Part shown: positions 31,333-42,125 of the stretch, one piece after another
Layout of the letters: every line of letters starts with the position of its first letter
Position numbering within the stretch: position 1 is the stretch's first letter
NCBI RefSeq assembly: GCF_050947875.1
Contig: NC_134570.1
Coordinates: 241,544,584 to 241,608,583 of the forward strand
Direction of reading: 5' to 3'
Origin: Dermacentor variabilis
Taxonomy: Eukaryota; Arthropoda; Arachnida; Ixodida; Ixodidae
Length of the DNA stretch: 64,000 nt
Program-made: the position numbers and the translations under genes
Notes under the pieces: model-generated
Told to the model about the DNA's origin: nothing
Database searches by the model: none
What the model saw: only the letters and a program-made list of their open reading frames with translations

Positions 31333-34030
31333 GAGTCTAGCTTGTGCAGCCGGTTGTTTTGAAAACTTCCTTTGTTCCACAAGGAGAACATGACATCACG
31401 GGTGAGCATTCGAATTTTTCTGGCGGCATCTGTCCTTGATAACGGTATCGGCTCCTCTTTATCGCCTTGAAGAGCCAACCGAGCAGCGTTATCGGTGTGT
31501 TCGTTCCCTATGACGCCGCACTGACTTGAAAGCCACTGAAATGTCACGTGGTGTCCTTTCTAAGTCAATGTATGGATTAGTTCCCTAATCTCAAATACCA
31601 GTTATTCGTGTGGTCCAAGCCGCAGGGCTGATAGCAAAGACTCCAGTGCTGCCTTCGAGTCACTGAATACTGACCATCTTCGAGGTTGTTCTTGGCTGAC
31701 GAGACGAAGTGCAGCGCGAAGAGCTGCAAGTTCCGCAGCCATCGGTGTCGTTGGGTGACACGTCTTGAAACTGATGGTGGTGGCTTTCGTTGGGAAAGCC
31801 ACGGCTCCAGAGGAACACTGGAGAGTTGCCGATCCATCAGTATAAATATGTACGTGGTCGGCGTGCCTCTCGTGCAAAAGGAGCAGAGTTGGTTGTTTAA
31901 GAGCAGGTGATGACAGGTCAGATGTTTTCCTGATACGGGGAGGTGCACTGCAGGTCGAACCAAACACCATGGAGGAATCGGTGGCTTAGTTGCGGGAGGG
32001 AAGCCTGATGGAAGGTTCAGTAAAGTGTAAAGTAAAGCAGCGAGTGTAGTCATTTCTCTTCACCCTGTCCGTGACAGTGCGCTGCTTCACCAGCAAGGTC
32101 TGCTAATGGAAGGCGGGTGTAATAATCCTAAATCGTAGTACAAGATGATGCCTGTGGCCTTTCTGACGGTAGTGTTGCCAGATGATGGGAACGGGCACGG
32201 GCAAAGTGCCTAATGTGCACTCTCAACACTTCCACCGCAATGTGTGTTTGTATGGGTTGGTCCGGGGCGATTGCAATAGCCGCCACTGTCGATGTGCATT
32301 TTGGCAAACCAAGACAAATTTTGAGAGCCCGAGCTTGAATAGAATGAATAGAAGTGGAATAAATTTAATTTATAAAGGAAAGGGAGAGAAAGATATAATT
32401 CACTCATACAAACCATTGATCATTACATCCGTAACATACAGGTTAGCAATGCAGGCAAATACAAATGCAAGCATGGGCAGACAATAATGGCATTTTGGGA
32501 GAACTTCAGGGTAGCTTTAGAATAGGTACGCGTCTGGATAATAACTTATTGGTCCTTACTCATTCTATTGAAATATCCAGTGTAGAAAGGAGACCGTTAC
32601 ATGTGGCCTTTTTAGACACTACAGGAGCGTATGACAACGTAGACAGCAACATTTTGTGGGATATTCTGGAAGGGAAAGGTTTGGGCGATGCTTGTATACA
32701 GCTTTTTAGAGAGATTTATCTAGAAAATGCCGTTTGCGTTGACTGGGAAAGGATTAGGAGCGGGAAGATAGTAGATATCAACAAGGAACTGAGGCAGGGG
32801 TGCCCTAATTACCCCCACTGCCGCTCATTAAGTGCATGGTGAGGATGTAAAGGGCGCTACAGGAAAGTAGCACCGCATTTAATCTCTCATACAAACAGGC
32901 GGGTACAGTAGTGGAGCAGCAGCTTCCAGGTTGGCTTGTTGCTTGCTAACAAGCGAAGTGATATGCAATGTCTGGTTAACATCTGTGGAGAGGAAAGCGA
33001 TAATTTAGGTCTGAAGTTTAGCGTCAAGACATAATGTGTTATGGTATTCGATGAAAACAGTTGGCAAACAGTGTCTATCCATGGCCAGGAAATACCTCGG
33101 GTGAAAGAATATTAATACCTTGGCATATGGATAAACGAAGTCGATAGATAGCTGCAAACGCAAGAAAAACAATAACAGCAAAGAGAAAGAGAAATGCGGC
33201 CATAATGAAACACAGAGCACTATTAGGATACAATTGGTACGCGGTGCTCCAGGGTAAATGTAAAGGTGTAATGGTTCCAGGACTTACTTTTGGAAATGCG
33301 GTTGTTTGCTTTCAGGGGTACAATCGGGACTCGATGGGAACCAAAGGTCAGTGGGACGCCTCTCATTGGGCGCTCACGGGAAGACTGCAAATGAAGCTGT
33401 GTAGGGTGATTTGGGCTGAACTAGTTTTGGAGTGAACGAAGCTCGCAGTAAAATTGATTATGAAGAAGGACTGAGGAATATGGAAGAAAGTAAATGGGCT
33501 GGGAGAGTTTTCAGGTATTTATACAGGAAAAACATTGAGTCACAGTGGAGGAAAAGAACTAGGAAGCTTACCAGCAAGTATGCGACCTCATGGGTGGCGA
33601 CAATGGAAAAGAAATCTGCCATGAGTGACTACTTAAGAGGAAAAAAAACAAAATTGGGAAATAAACAACTTATGATAATTCAAACGCAAGCTCATAGCTT
33701 TTCGAAGCGAGATCGGGATGCCTTAGAATTCGCACCTATAAAGCGAGATATAAAAAGGAAGAAGAAGCATGTGCTTGCTGCGGTAAAGCTAGGGAAACGA
33801 TGGAGCATGTTTTACTAGAATGTGAAGATATATGCCCAGCGGTCTATTTAAGAACCACTGGCCTCCTTGAAGCCCTTGGGTTCAGTGAGAGCAGGGGGAA
33901 AATAAACATGTCCGCAGTAGGGATTAGTGGATGAAAAGTAGGGAAACTACAAGCAACGGAGGCGTGCAAAAAAAATTTAATTAAAGGGGTTCAGAAAGTT
34001 TGATTAAGAGAGTTCACCGTGGGAATTTCT

Positions 34031-34800
34031 TTCTTTTCTTTTTTTCTTCTTTTCAGCATAGGTAGGACATTAGGCAATATAATAACAAGAGCTTGATGGG
34101 AATGTGCTTCAAGCTGTCCCATCTAGAATGGACCTTAAAGGTCGGGCTCTGTGTGTAAGCGCCACGTGAGAGATACATTCAGGCCCTCCGAGAACTAAAC
34201 AAATAAGTAAACGGGCCAACGACGTATCGTCCGCTTCTGAATAAACGGGAGACCAGCGCACGCGACGCGCACGCAAGGCAAGACGTGGACGGGACGAGCG
34301 TTTGACTCTTCGTGGAAACAGAAAGAGAACTACGCATGCGCAACACCGCTTGGGGCAGAAAAGAGCGAAAACGGCATCATGTTGGAGGGATGTCAATGTA
34401 ATTACATTATTCTGTTAAAATCAACGATGAGGTTCGCGCTCACACATCTTCCAATGTGATGTGCTTCTACAGTCTCCTGCCTAGGCATGCACCATTTCCG
34501 GAAATATTAAGCGGCAGAAAAAAAACTTGTTTGCTCACATATTTATTCTATGATAGTTAAAGAATTTCGAGGAAAATTGAAACTCCTGGAAATATAGCTG
34601 AGATTTCTTATTCCAGCCATGAAATAAAATAATAATCTTTAGATACACGGCATAATTACGCAGAGAACGCGAACGCCTTGTTCTACGAAAGACTGCTAAT
34701 CCGGTGAGTGGCATAAACGTCCCTCAGTGCCTACAAGTCACTCTCTCTCTCTGGGCGCGCTTGCAATTGAAAGCGGTCGCGGCTGCTTCCACGTTCAAGT
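34031..34800. other. No gene recognised
   Basis: The T-rich start is the probable 3' UTR of the outer LINE. The rest shows no supported feature. Confidence 0.4.
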
Positions 34801-35320
34801 TGTTCAATGTGTGAACCCTCACGTTCAATGTTCAGTGCGAACCCTCAGCCATTTTTCGCGTCGGGATCATTCTTGCAAAGTCAAATGCATAATGTGTCAT
34901 TCCCTCGCAATTGGTCAGTCATTTATACCTCGCACCGCGAAAGAGTGGAATAATCTGCCATCGCACGTTGTCACCGAAACAAATGCCTTGCTCTACGCAG
35001 TACCGTGCATACCTAATATATCACGTTTCGCTCTCTGATTTGTAAACAAATTTTTTTAATGTGCCGATAATCAAAGCCTCCACGACAGTGTCATAGTTTG
35101 TACGAATCATTTAGAGTTGCTGTACAGATAACTATCACTTTTTATTTTATTTCTTTTGTGTTTGTACGTTGATGCACTGTAATTAATTTTGTCCCGGTTT
35201 CGTTTTTTCCATTGTATTTACATTTACGCACTGTTTACCTCACCGATGCAATTAGCCTATGTAATACCCTCCCTAGAGGGCCTTTAGGGTTATTGTCAAA
35301 TAAGTGAATAAATAAATAAA
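34801..35320 (+). pseudogene. CR1/Jockey-like LINE 3' end
   Basis: The frame at 34,800-35,037 ends in SLAIGQSFIPRTAKEWNNLP, the typical last block of these ORF2 proteins. A 3' UTR follows with CCCTCCCTAGAGGGCC and a (TAAA)n tail at about 35,300-35,320. Only the C-terminus remains, from 5' truncation at insertion. Confidence 0.75.
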
Positions 35321-35325
35321 TTAGA

Positions 35326-35727
35326 TTGTGCGCAGACGAGTTTCCGAACACGTGTGAGTCTGTTCGGAAGCTGGTTGACGAGCATCTCCAAACAAAGACC
35401 AGTTTCGCTCGCGAGTGGCAAATGGCGACGGTCGTCTGCCGCAGCCTAGAAGCTGCAGAATGTCAGCGGCTGATTAGTGCAAAGGCCTCGCCACCGGGTT
35501 GGCGGTTCCACGTGACTCGCCGATCCCCAGGCGCCAGTGCTGGACGTTCCTACATTCCGCCATACGTATGGAAGCTACGCTGCGTTTTCCAAACAGTAGT
35601 TGAAGAGAAACTGGCTGAGGTGGTGGTAATTCATGTTTTGGAAAGCGCTAAACGGACAGAGACTTCTGCGAAGAAGAACGCGACACGGGCGCTGAGTCGC
35701 AATAGAAGTCTATTTCGAGGAATATAG
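35326..35727 (+). other. 134-codon open frame, not recognised
   Basis: The frame starts right after the LINE (TAAA)n tail. It has normal-looking composition (residues include KLVDEHLQTKTSFAREW and PPGWRFHVTRRSPG) but no known domain. Its last third (from about 35,640) overlaps an imperfect hairpin that resembles the Penelope-end family, so the true coding part, if any, ends earlier. It may be an old exon or chance. Confidence 0.25.
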
Positions 35728-35815
35728 CATTTAAAACGACTTCGGTTGTGAGTCGATGCCCGTGTCGTGTTCTTGGTTGCCTACGTCCTTGTCCGTTTAG
35801 CGCTGTTACATTGCA
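35640..35815. repeat. Imperfect hairpin, Penelope-end-like
   Basis: The left arm, AGCGCTAAACGGACAGAG then GCGACACGGGCGCTGAGTC, pairs with the right arm, GAGTCGATGCCCGTGTCG then GTCCGTTTAGCGCT. The loop is about 45 bases. It has the same AGCGCTAAAC start as the Penelope end at 50.2 kb. Confidence 0.7.
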
Positions 35816-36490
35816 AAGCATGAAGTTTTCAAAACAAAACTGAAAGCATATAATGAAAGCACTTGAAAGGTGTATCTGCCGCCTTCATATCGTCGTCATC
35901 GCTTATACAATTGTAAACAGAAAGTAGCAATTATAACTGCGTTGGAAATTTTGATGGTTTCGTACCACTTTCTCTGTGTTGGAAAAAACTGTGAAAATAG
36001 TTTTCTTTTCCAAACCCTTTCGTTAATTTGTTCCCGGCCCTTACAGTTCGTGCTGCGTTGTTCCTTCTCCGGCGGAGCTAATTGAGATTAAGGAACGTGG
36101 GAAAGCAAGCGCACTCTCTACGTTGCAGCGCCCAATGTCCCACTGTGCCCGCCGGGGTCAGTTTCATATGCTCGCGCAAGCTGTCATTAATACAACGACC
36201 CGTCTGAACTTTTATATGCAGAAAAATCATGTCACTGAAATTGCCTCACCTTGACAACGGTTTCAGTCTGTCCCAAGCGGCGTTGCGCGCGCTGTATTAT
36301 TATTTTTTTTTCTGTGGAAGTTTCTTAAAGCATAGACTTAGTCGTGAGTCCCGTCCCTTGCTGTAGGCGTAAGTTATTCAGAAGTCTGCACCAACTCGCC
36401 TGGCGAGAAACTACCTCCAACCCCGAGCTCGTTTTCCGCGGTTTCACAATCGGTCCACCGACGGGGCGAGACCGGGCAGCCGATACGTAC

Positions 36491-36680
36491 CGTAGTGCTC
36501 GGGGTTCTCGAGCAGGCGCACGTGGAGGAACGTCTCCCTGGCCCAGGCGAGGCAACCGCTCAGGTCCGGGCGCGGCAGCGAGCCCAGCACGAGCTCGGCG
36601 TTCAGGTGCTCGGCCAGGCCAGCACGCAGCAGGCTGCTCTCGAGCACGGCGCCCCCCTGGCACTGCGCCTCGTACCCGGC
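36491..36680 (-). CDS. HFM1: Exon of a Ski2-family DNA helicase, HFM1/MER3-like
   Basis: A 190-base exon. The acceptor is CCCTCGCAG and the donor is TACG followed by GTACGT, leaving phase 1. It encodes about 63 residues, including YEAQCQGGAVLESSL, HLNAELVLGSLP and LHVRLLENPEHYG. This is the segment after the helicase core in HFM1, ASCC3 and Brr2 proteins, the winged-helix region with the invariant His-Leu-Asn-Ala-Glu. The Asn-Pro-x-His-Tyr-Gly ending favours HFM1/MER3, a meiotic crossover helicase that unwinds branched DNA. The exon is much more GC-rich than its surroundings. The 5' neighbour exon lies at 43,733-43,780 in matching phase 0. Downstream exons were not found in the window. The symbol is tentative because ASCC3/Brr2 relatives share most of these residues. 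Confidence 0.7.
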
Positions 36681-37429
36681 CTGCGAGGGCGCCGCTGCTG
36701 CGTGCACAGGCGCCGCCGCTCGATGCCGCGTGCATCGCAGGCGCGGTTGATCTTTGCGATTCGTACTGCTCGCTGCTGCGCTAGTCGGTTCGACGTATGT
36801 GGAAAATAATGACGTGGACAGCTTTCTCTGGCGTAGAAGGGCACATGTCGCACTGCTGCGCCGCCCGGGAGGGTTCGACAGCGCTTTTCCTCTTCGGAAC
36901 AGTTACTGAACCGGCGTAACTTCCACGTGCGACACTCTCGCATTGGCCCAAACGCGGAAGGAAAATGAGAAAAATAGGTCGAATTTAGCACTCGGCGGTG
37001 TACGTTTAATATTTTGGTGTTGTAAATGCTTGTGTTTTGCCTTCCCCATATTAAACTAAGGCGTGCGAGAAAGTGAAAATTTTATTCGGGAGCGCTCTGC
37101 CATGTGCGTGCTTTGCCACCTCTTCCCCTTCGATACCGCAGAAATTTGTCCGCGAGTACGCTGCAGTTGCGCCGCATTGACCATTGTTTCAGTGTTGGAA
37201 TTACCAACTGCCGTATTATGATTCCAATTTATATCCTGTGCCATTTATCCCCAACTACAACCGCGTTCGCGCCTCCGCCACTCTGAGCCCAGACGTTGTC
37301 ACCTTTTACAATACCATTATACTGTTACTACATAATTATAATAATTATAATTACAATGTGCATGAACCTTCAGTAAAGTGTAAGTCCAGTTAGTTGAGAT
37401 CATCATCAAAGACCTACTTTTCACGTCCC

Positions 37430-37815
37430 GTGCAGTACGAGAGCCTCTCCCAGCGATCTCCAATTATCCCTGTCTTGCGTTAGCTGATTTCAACCTGCAA
37501 ATTTTCTTATTTCAATCCCCACCAAATATTATGCCATCCTCGCCTGCGCTTCCCTTCCCTTGGCGCCCATGCTGTAAATGTAATGATCCACCGGTTGTCT
37601 GTCCTAAGCATCACATCCCAGCGCCATTCTTTTTTTAAATCTTCAGCTATCGGCTATCCCCGCTTGCTCTCTGATTCGCATGCCGCTCTCTTCCCATCTC
37701 TTTGCGTTAAGCCTAATATTTCTCACTCTAACACTCTATGCGCGGTCCTTAGCTTTATTGTTCGCCTCCAAGTTTCTACCCCGTATGTTGGCAAAGGTAG
37801 ACAAACCCTGATTGT
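37430..37815 (-). pseudogene. RTE-like LINE C-terminal fragment
   Basis: Minus-strand translation in shifting frames gives blocks such as LREREILGLTQRDGKRAA-like, KKEWRWDVMLRTDNRW and REGKRRRGW. These match the conserved tail of RTE-type ORF2 (rows of WRWAGHVxRxxDNRW and GKRRRGRP in relatives). A second copy of this kind, in the plus sense, is at 50.37-50.64 kb. Confidence 0.5.
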
Positions 37816-38480
37816 ACAGCGAGAGTGGTATGGCATTGCATGATGACTGCAAGTAAATAGTTACCGCTGCGTCCCAGCAGCAATCGCAGTATTTGCGCCG
37901 TGTAGGCACCTAATTGTAAGTAGCAAAATGTAGTATTGTTATGTATAATGTTGTGATCTATGTGATGTAATATGTATCTTGTAAGTTGTAGTATGTAGTA
38001 TCGTGATGCATTCTTCGGCTATGCATTGCTGCTTTATGTTTCACATGACGGTTGTTAGGTCAGATTTTGTATTATATTTATGTAGAATCGCACGCTGGGG
38101 GGGGGGGGGTGACTTGTAAATCTATGTATTAGCTATACAGTGCTGCTTTATGTCAGCAATGATGGGTTTTGTGCCATATTTGTACCCCGCCCCTGTAATG
38201 GCCCAACCGGCCAACAGCACCTGCAAATAAATGAAATAAAAAAAAAAATAAAGATTGCTCTGCCAGGGCAGTCTTCATCTTAAACATGCACCGAAGCGCA
38301 TCACTAGCTATCCTTTCATTGCAAAGACAGGGCCGGAGGGCATTCGAAAGGCTAAAGGGAAGAAAAAAAAAGCATCAGACTCGTATGGTACAGATACTTC
38401 CATGACTTTATAGAGCGAAGTTAACGCGTTAACACATAGTCATAGCTGTCTGGTACTTCGGGCTCAAATCATTGTTCCGT

Positions 38481-38690
38481 AGTTAGTCATATCATAAGAA
38501 GCCAACAAACACTGACATCAAGGACAATATAAGGGAAATTACTTGTGCTTAATAAATATAAATAAAGAAACAATAAATTAATGCAAATGAAACTGCATGA
38601 AAGAACAACTTGCCACAAGTGGGGAACGATGCCACAATCTTCGAATTTCGCCTGCGATGCTCTGCCAATTCAGCTACCGCGTTTCCCCGC
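38481..38690 (-). repeat. tRNA-derived SINE (second family), antisense
   Basis: Read on the minus strand: an A-box-like GCGGTAGCTGAATTGGCAGA, then GCATCGCAGGCGAAATTCG, a B-box-like TGTGGCATCGTTCC, CAAGTTG, an A/T-rich middle, and the tail TTTGTTGGCTTCTTATGATA. It is the same family as 38.93-39.18 kb. Confidence 0.75.
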
Positions 38691-38929
38691 CCACTACTGC
38701 CTTGGGTATTGTTATTTCCTAGTAAAACCTTGGGAGTGCTAGCCAGCGCCACGACTGGCCGACCTTCGCAGCGCATCCTCTCTGCCGCAGGCATCACGAG
38801 GACGGGACCAGTTGAGCTTCCGCGGTTCATTATTCATGCGGTCCCTTATTCAATTGAGCTACCAAGTGCTCCCATATTCATGCAGCTGTTTCTGGCCTGC
38901 CTTTGGCTCCGATCGCCGTCAACTGTTCG

Positions 38930-39510
38930 CTACGTTAACTTCGGACACGTGAGCTTCGGCTGCGTAGAGCATCGCACGCGAAATGCGAAGGCTGTGGGAT
39001 CGTTCCCCGCCTGCGGCAAGTTGTTTTTTCATCCACTTCCATTAATTTATCGTTCCTTCATTTAATTTATTAAGCACAAGTAATTTCCCCTATGTTGTCC
39101 TTGGTGTCAGTGTTTGTCGGCTTCTTATGATATGACTAACAAAAATCGAGCCCCTCGGTTAACTCCCTTTCTATTGTGTAACGTGGGTCTCGAATCCGGC
39201 ATCATTGATGCCTTCAGGCACCATGTGTGGCCTTAATGACTGGTAGCCTTCACTCAAAAAGATCGCGTTCTCGTGAGGTCTGTGGCAGAAAGGATGTTCC
39301 ACGTCCACCGCCAAGGTCTGTGAGTGGTAGCACTGGCTAACAGTCCCAGGGTTCTACAAGGAAACATGAATACCCCAGAAAGTGGATGGGGAAAGGGCGC
39401 CGCAGTAGCATCGCACGCGGAATGCGAAGATTGTGGGATCGTTCCCCACCTGCGGCAAGTTGTTCTTTTTTTCCATCCACTTTCATGTCCATTAATTTAG
39501 CGTTTCCTTA
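38930..39510 (+). repeat. tRNA-derived SINE, two heads in tandem (442-bp spacing)
   Basis: The head GCATCGCACGCG occurs at 38,969 and again at 39,411. Each is followed by AATGCGAAG, TGTGGGATCGTTCCCC and TGCGGCAAGTTG. Between them are the tail (AAGCACAAGTAATTTCCCC, CCCCTCGGTTAAC) and a linker with GGTCTCGAATCCGGCATCA. The second unit breaks off at about 39,510, where a LINE is inserted, and its tail resumes at 42,020. Confidence 0.75.
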
Positions 39511-42019
39511 TTTATTTATTTATTTATTATTTATTTCATAATACTGTGAGCCTGTCTCAGGCTCTGACAGGAGTGGAATGTACAATAGGTGGTACAACAG
39601 GTTTGGTGTTGCGGAACACGAATGAAAAGATACATAACGTATATAAAGAATAGAATCAAAAAGTGTGCAGAGTTGTAGAAACATACAATTCATGACTCCT
39701 AATCAAGAAGGCTATGGCTACAACACATTTACGAAAGCATTTTCAAAGAAAGATTCAACATTCGCAACAAAAACATCAACTGACACATCATTCACAATAT
39801 GGCGGGGCAGGCTATTCCATAGTTCTATGGATCGAGGAAAAAAAGAAAATTTGAATAAATTACATCTAGCAGCAAATGGCCGTATGCACAAGTCGTGATG
39901 GGTTCTTTTGGAGTGGTGGTGAGGTTGCTTTAGGTAGACGTCTTTAGTTATGTTGATGCAATCATGATATAACAGAAAAAGAAATTTCATGCATGCAGTT
40001 AGTCGTCGGCATTCTAACGTCGAGATGCTAGCCCTTTTACGGAGAAGTGTCACGCTATCGTAGCGGGAGTAACGGGAATAAATAAAACGGAGTGCTAGGC
40101 TTTGAATTCTTTCAAGTTTCGTTTTCAGGTAAGACTGATGGGGGTTCCAAACTATAGCGCTGTACTCCAGGATGGGTCTTACTAGAGTCATATAGGCGTT
40201 TAGTTTTACATGCGCTGGTGCAGCTGACAATTTTCGTCGGATAAATGCAAGTTGTCGGTATGCTTTTGTACATATGTTATCTACATGGGATTCCCAACTC
40301 AATTTTTCAGTAAACGTTACCCCCAAGTACTTTACTTCATTATTACGCGTCACAGCAGATCCTGATAAATGGTAAGTAAAATAGATGGGAGTTTTTTTCC
40401 TTGTTATGGTGACAGATGACGTTTTGCTTACATTTATTTTCATATCCCAAGTTTTACACCAAGAATCAATGTTAGTTAGTGTTAAGTGCAGATTATTTTG
40501 GTCATCTTGTGAACGAACGGTAGTGTACACAACGCAGTCGTCTGCAAATAATCTCAGTACAACATCTGGAGTGACACAGGAAAAAATGTCATTTATATAG
40601 ATTAAAAAAAGTGTAGGTCCCAATACTGATCCCTGTGGAACACCAGAGCAAACGTCTAGGCTAATTGATTTGGCATTTTTTATTTCGACGTATTGAGTAC
40701 GGCCCGAGAGGTAAGCTTCAATCCAGGAAACTATGTTTGAATTAATACCAATCATTTTAAGCTTCTCTATTAATTTACAATGTGGGACAGAATCAAAAGC
40801 CTTTGCAAAGTCTACGAACACTGCATCCACTTGCAAACCAGAGTTAATAGCAGCCGCGAAGTCATGTGTAATTTCAAGTAATTGCGTGACTGTTGATAGC
40901 CCCTTCCTAAAGCCGTGCTGGTTTACATATAAAAGCTTGTTGCTTTCCAGGTAAGTTATGACTGCTTTGTTAATTACATGCTCCATTAATTTGCAGCAAG
41001 AGCTAGTTAGTGATATAGGCCTGTACGTGCTTACCAAGAGCCTATTCCCATTTTTTTTTAACACTGGGACCACTTTCGCACAAAGCCAGTCGGTGGGCAC
41101 GGTTGCTGTTGCCATGGATGCGGAAAAAATTTTTTGAAGAAGGGGAGACAGCTGTTGCGCGTATCGTTTTAGAAAAGCATTGGGCAATCCGTCGGGCCCA
41201 GGCGATTTCTTTTCATCAAGCTGTAGCAGTAAGTCGAGAATGCCGCATTCTGTTATGACAAGGTCAGGCATGCGGGAGTGGTATTCCGCTTGATTGAGCT
41301 CTGATGTAGAAGCACGGGTGACTGGAAATAGTGATTCAAGGCGTTCGCAATGCAGTTTGCGTTATCCGTAATGGCTCCGTCCATTTCCATTTGGTCGATA
41401 GACGCCCCCGGTTTTGCCAGGTAACGCCAGAACTTTCTTGGCTCGTGTGTCATAAAATTGGTCAGCGTATTTGTGAAGAAATTGCTTCTTGCTGAAGAAA
41501 TTTCTGCTCTGAGCATTTGCGAAAGAGCATTTATAGCATCGACGTTGGTTTTCTTTTTACGCATTCTTTGTAACTTTCTTTTGAGGTGCATAATACTGCG
41601 TGTAATCCAAGGTGTCTTCCTGTTTACTCGTTTTTTTATTGATGGGATAAATTTTTCTTCACAGTACGCTACTATTCGTTTCAGCTTTAACCATAAGTCA
41701 TTCGCGTTTTCAAATCCAGACTGTAAAAGATTATCTAGCATTATTTCAATGTAATCAATAATACTGACATCGTCTGCCCTGCTGTAATCCTTGACAGATA
41801 TACGAGATATACTGGTGATTTGGTTGGGACTGAAACTTAGGTTATCAAAAGTAAGGAAAAGCATTTTGTGGTCTGAGATTCCATTTTCGATACTGATATC
41901 AGGGTTTAGCGTCTTGGAAACGAAAGCAAGATCAAGAATGGAGCTTGCTTGCCCTTGTATACGCGTTGGCTCCCTAACAAGCTGAGTTAAAGAAAAACTA
42001 AACATAATATTCAGAAGCA
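39511..42019 (-). mobile_element. CR1-like LINE, 5'-truncated, inserted inside a SINE
   Basis: Minus-strand element: endonuclease C-terminus at 42,020-41,253, RT at 41,271-39,718, a 3' UTR with GAGCCTGAGACAGGCTC, and an (AAAT)n tail at 39,541-39,510. SINE sequence flanks it on both sides (head left, tail right), so it jumped into an existing SINE. Truncation within the endonuclease is the usual incomplete reverse transcription. Confidence 0.85.
39718..41271 (-). CDS. CR1-like LINE reverse transcriptase, 517-codon open frame
   Basis: An uninterrupted frame. RT motifs in order: KKSPGPDGLPNAFLKRY near residue 20, AKVVPVLKKNGNR, YRPISLTSSCCKLMEHVI, QHGFRKGLST, VFVDFAKAFDSVPH, SGVPQGSVLGPTLF and the catalytic LRLFADDCVVYT. 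A thumb follows with VKYLGVTF and RPILEYSAIVWNPHQ, and the C-terminus has SFFPRSIELWNSLP. All three catalytic Asp residues are present. The first Met is not a true start, because the polyprotein begins in the endonuclease upstream, in another frame at this point, through one indel near 41,270. The enzyme core is therefore intact but the gene is truncated. Confidence 0.85.
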   Translation of the reverse strand: MPDLVITECGILDLLLQLDEKKSPGPDGLPNAFLKRYAQQLSPLLQKIFSASMATATVPTDWLCAKVVPVLKKNGNRLLVSTYRPISLTSSCCKLMEHVINKAVITYLESNKLLYVNQHGFRKGLSTVTQLLEITHDFAAAINSGLQVDAVFVDFAKAFDSVPHCKLIEKLKMIGINSNIVSWIEAYLSGRTQYVEIKNAKSISLDVCSGVPQGSVLGPTLFLIYINDIFSCVTPDVVLRLFADDCVVYTTVRSQDDQNNLHLTLTNIDSWCKTWDMKINVSKTSSVTITRKKTPIYFTYHLSGSAVTRNNEVKYLGVTFTEKLSWESHVDNICTKAYRQLAFIRRKLSAAPAHVKLNAYMTLVRPILEYSAIVWNPHQSYLKTKLERIQSLALRFIYSRYSRYDSVTLLRKRASISTLECRRLTACMKFLFLLYHDCINITKDVYLKQPHHHSKRTHHDLCIRPFAARCNLFKFSFFPRSIELWNSLPRHIVNDVSVDVFVANVESFFENAFVNVL

Positions 42020-42020
42020 T
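41253..42020 (-). pseudogene. CR1-like LINE endonuclease C-terminus and linker
   Basis: A frame of about 255 codons with QLVREPTRIQ, SSILDLAFVS and ENGISDHKMLFLTF (the Ser-Asp-His block ending the AP endonuclease), then a basic linker with WRYLAKPGAS. The N-terminal half of the endonuclease, with its catalytic Glu and first Asp, is missing because the element is truncated at 42,020. A frameshift separates it from the RT frame. Confidence 0.75.
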
Positions 42021-42125
42021 TTAACTTATTAATTTAAGCACAAGTAATTTCCCCTACGTTGTCCTTGGTGTCAGTGTTTTTGGCTTCTTATGATATGACT
42101 GATAAAAATTGGGTCACTCCCTTTC
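42020..42125 (+). repeat. Tail of the SINE split by the LINE
   Basis: Contains TAAGCACAAGTAATTTCCCC, TTGTCCTTGGTGTCAGTG and TTCTTATGATATGACTGAT, continuing the unit that stops at 39,510. Confidence 0.8.

Larger units (their letters stand above)
30325..32344 (-). pseudogene. Antisense LINE with RNase H, nested in the outer LINE
   Basis: Minus-strand, 5'-truncated LINE of the I/R1-like kind. From its 5' side: KICLGLPKCTSTVA near 32,310 (end of the RT), then HIYTDGSAT near 31,850, AAELAALRAALRLV and VFSDSKAALESLL, the Asp, Glu and Asp of RNase H, then WLSSQCGVIGNEHTDNAAR near 31,530, and the tail finger CDDCGSEEILQHLLCGCP near 30,770. The 3' UTR runs to a (TCTC)n-like tail near 30,330. Its own frame is interrupted by a SINE (30,793-31,033) and a hairpin element (31,168-31,332). 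Both insertions left target duplications, so they came later. Confidence 0.75.
30070..34030 (+). pseudogene. Decayed LINE RT (outer element of a nested insertion)
   Basis: Plus-strand LINE of the same family as 21.6-24.3 kb. The first part (30,090-30,325) encodes ELRFKEEHERYPDGKG, then PKRIATGLDEVP and SLKDRRIPDSWRQ, the start of the RT. The reading resumes at about 32,345 with MNRSGINLIYKGKGEKD, SYKPLIITSVTYRLAMQ, ILGELQGSFRIGTR, LHVAFLDTTGAYDNVD and LRQGCPNYP (usually Gly-Cys-Pro-Leu-Ser-Pro). The end part at 33,430-33,820 has EGLRNMEESKWAGRVFRYLY and ATMEKKSAMSDYLRGK. The catalytic Asp-Asp box is not recovered. The 2-kb gap is a second LINE inserted antisense. There are numerous stops, so it is inactive. 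Confidence 0.7.

Noticed and set aside
36325..36784. Ala/Arg/Pro-rich frames on both strands around the helicase exon
   Set aside because: They are GC-driven shadows. Only the frame with HLNAE and splice signals matches a family.
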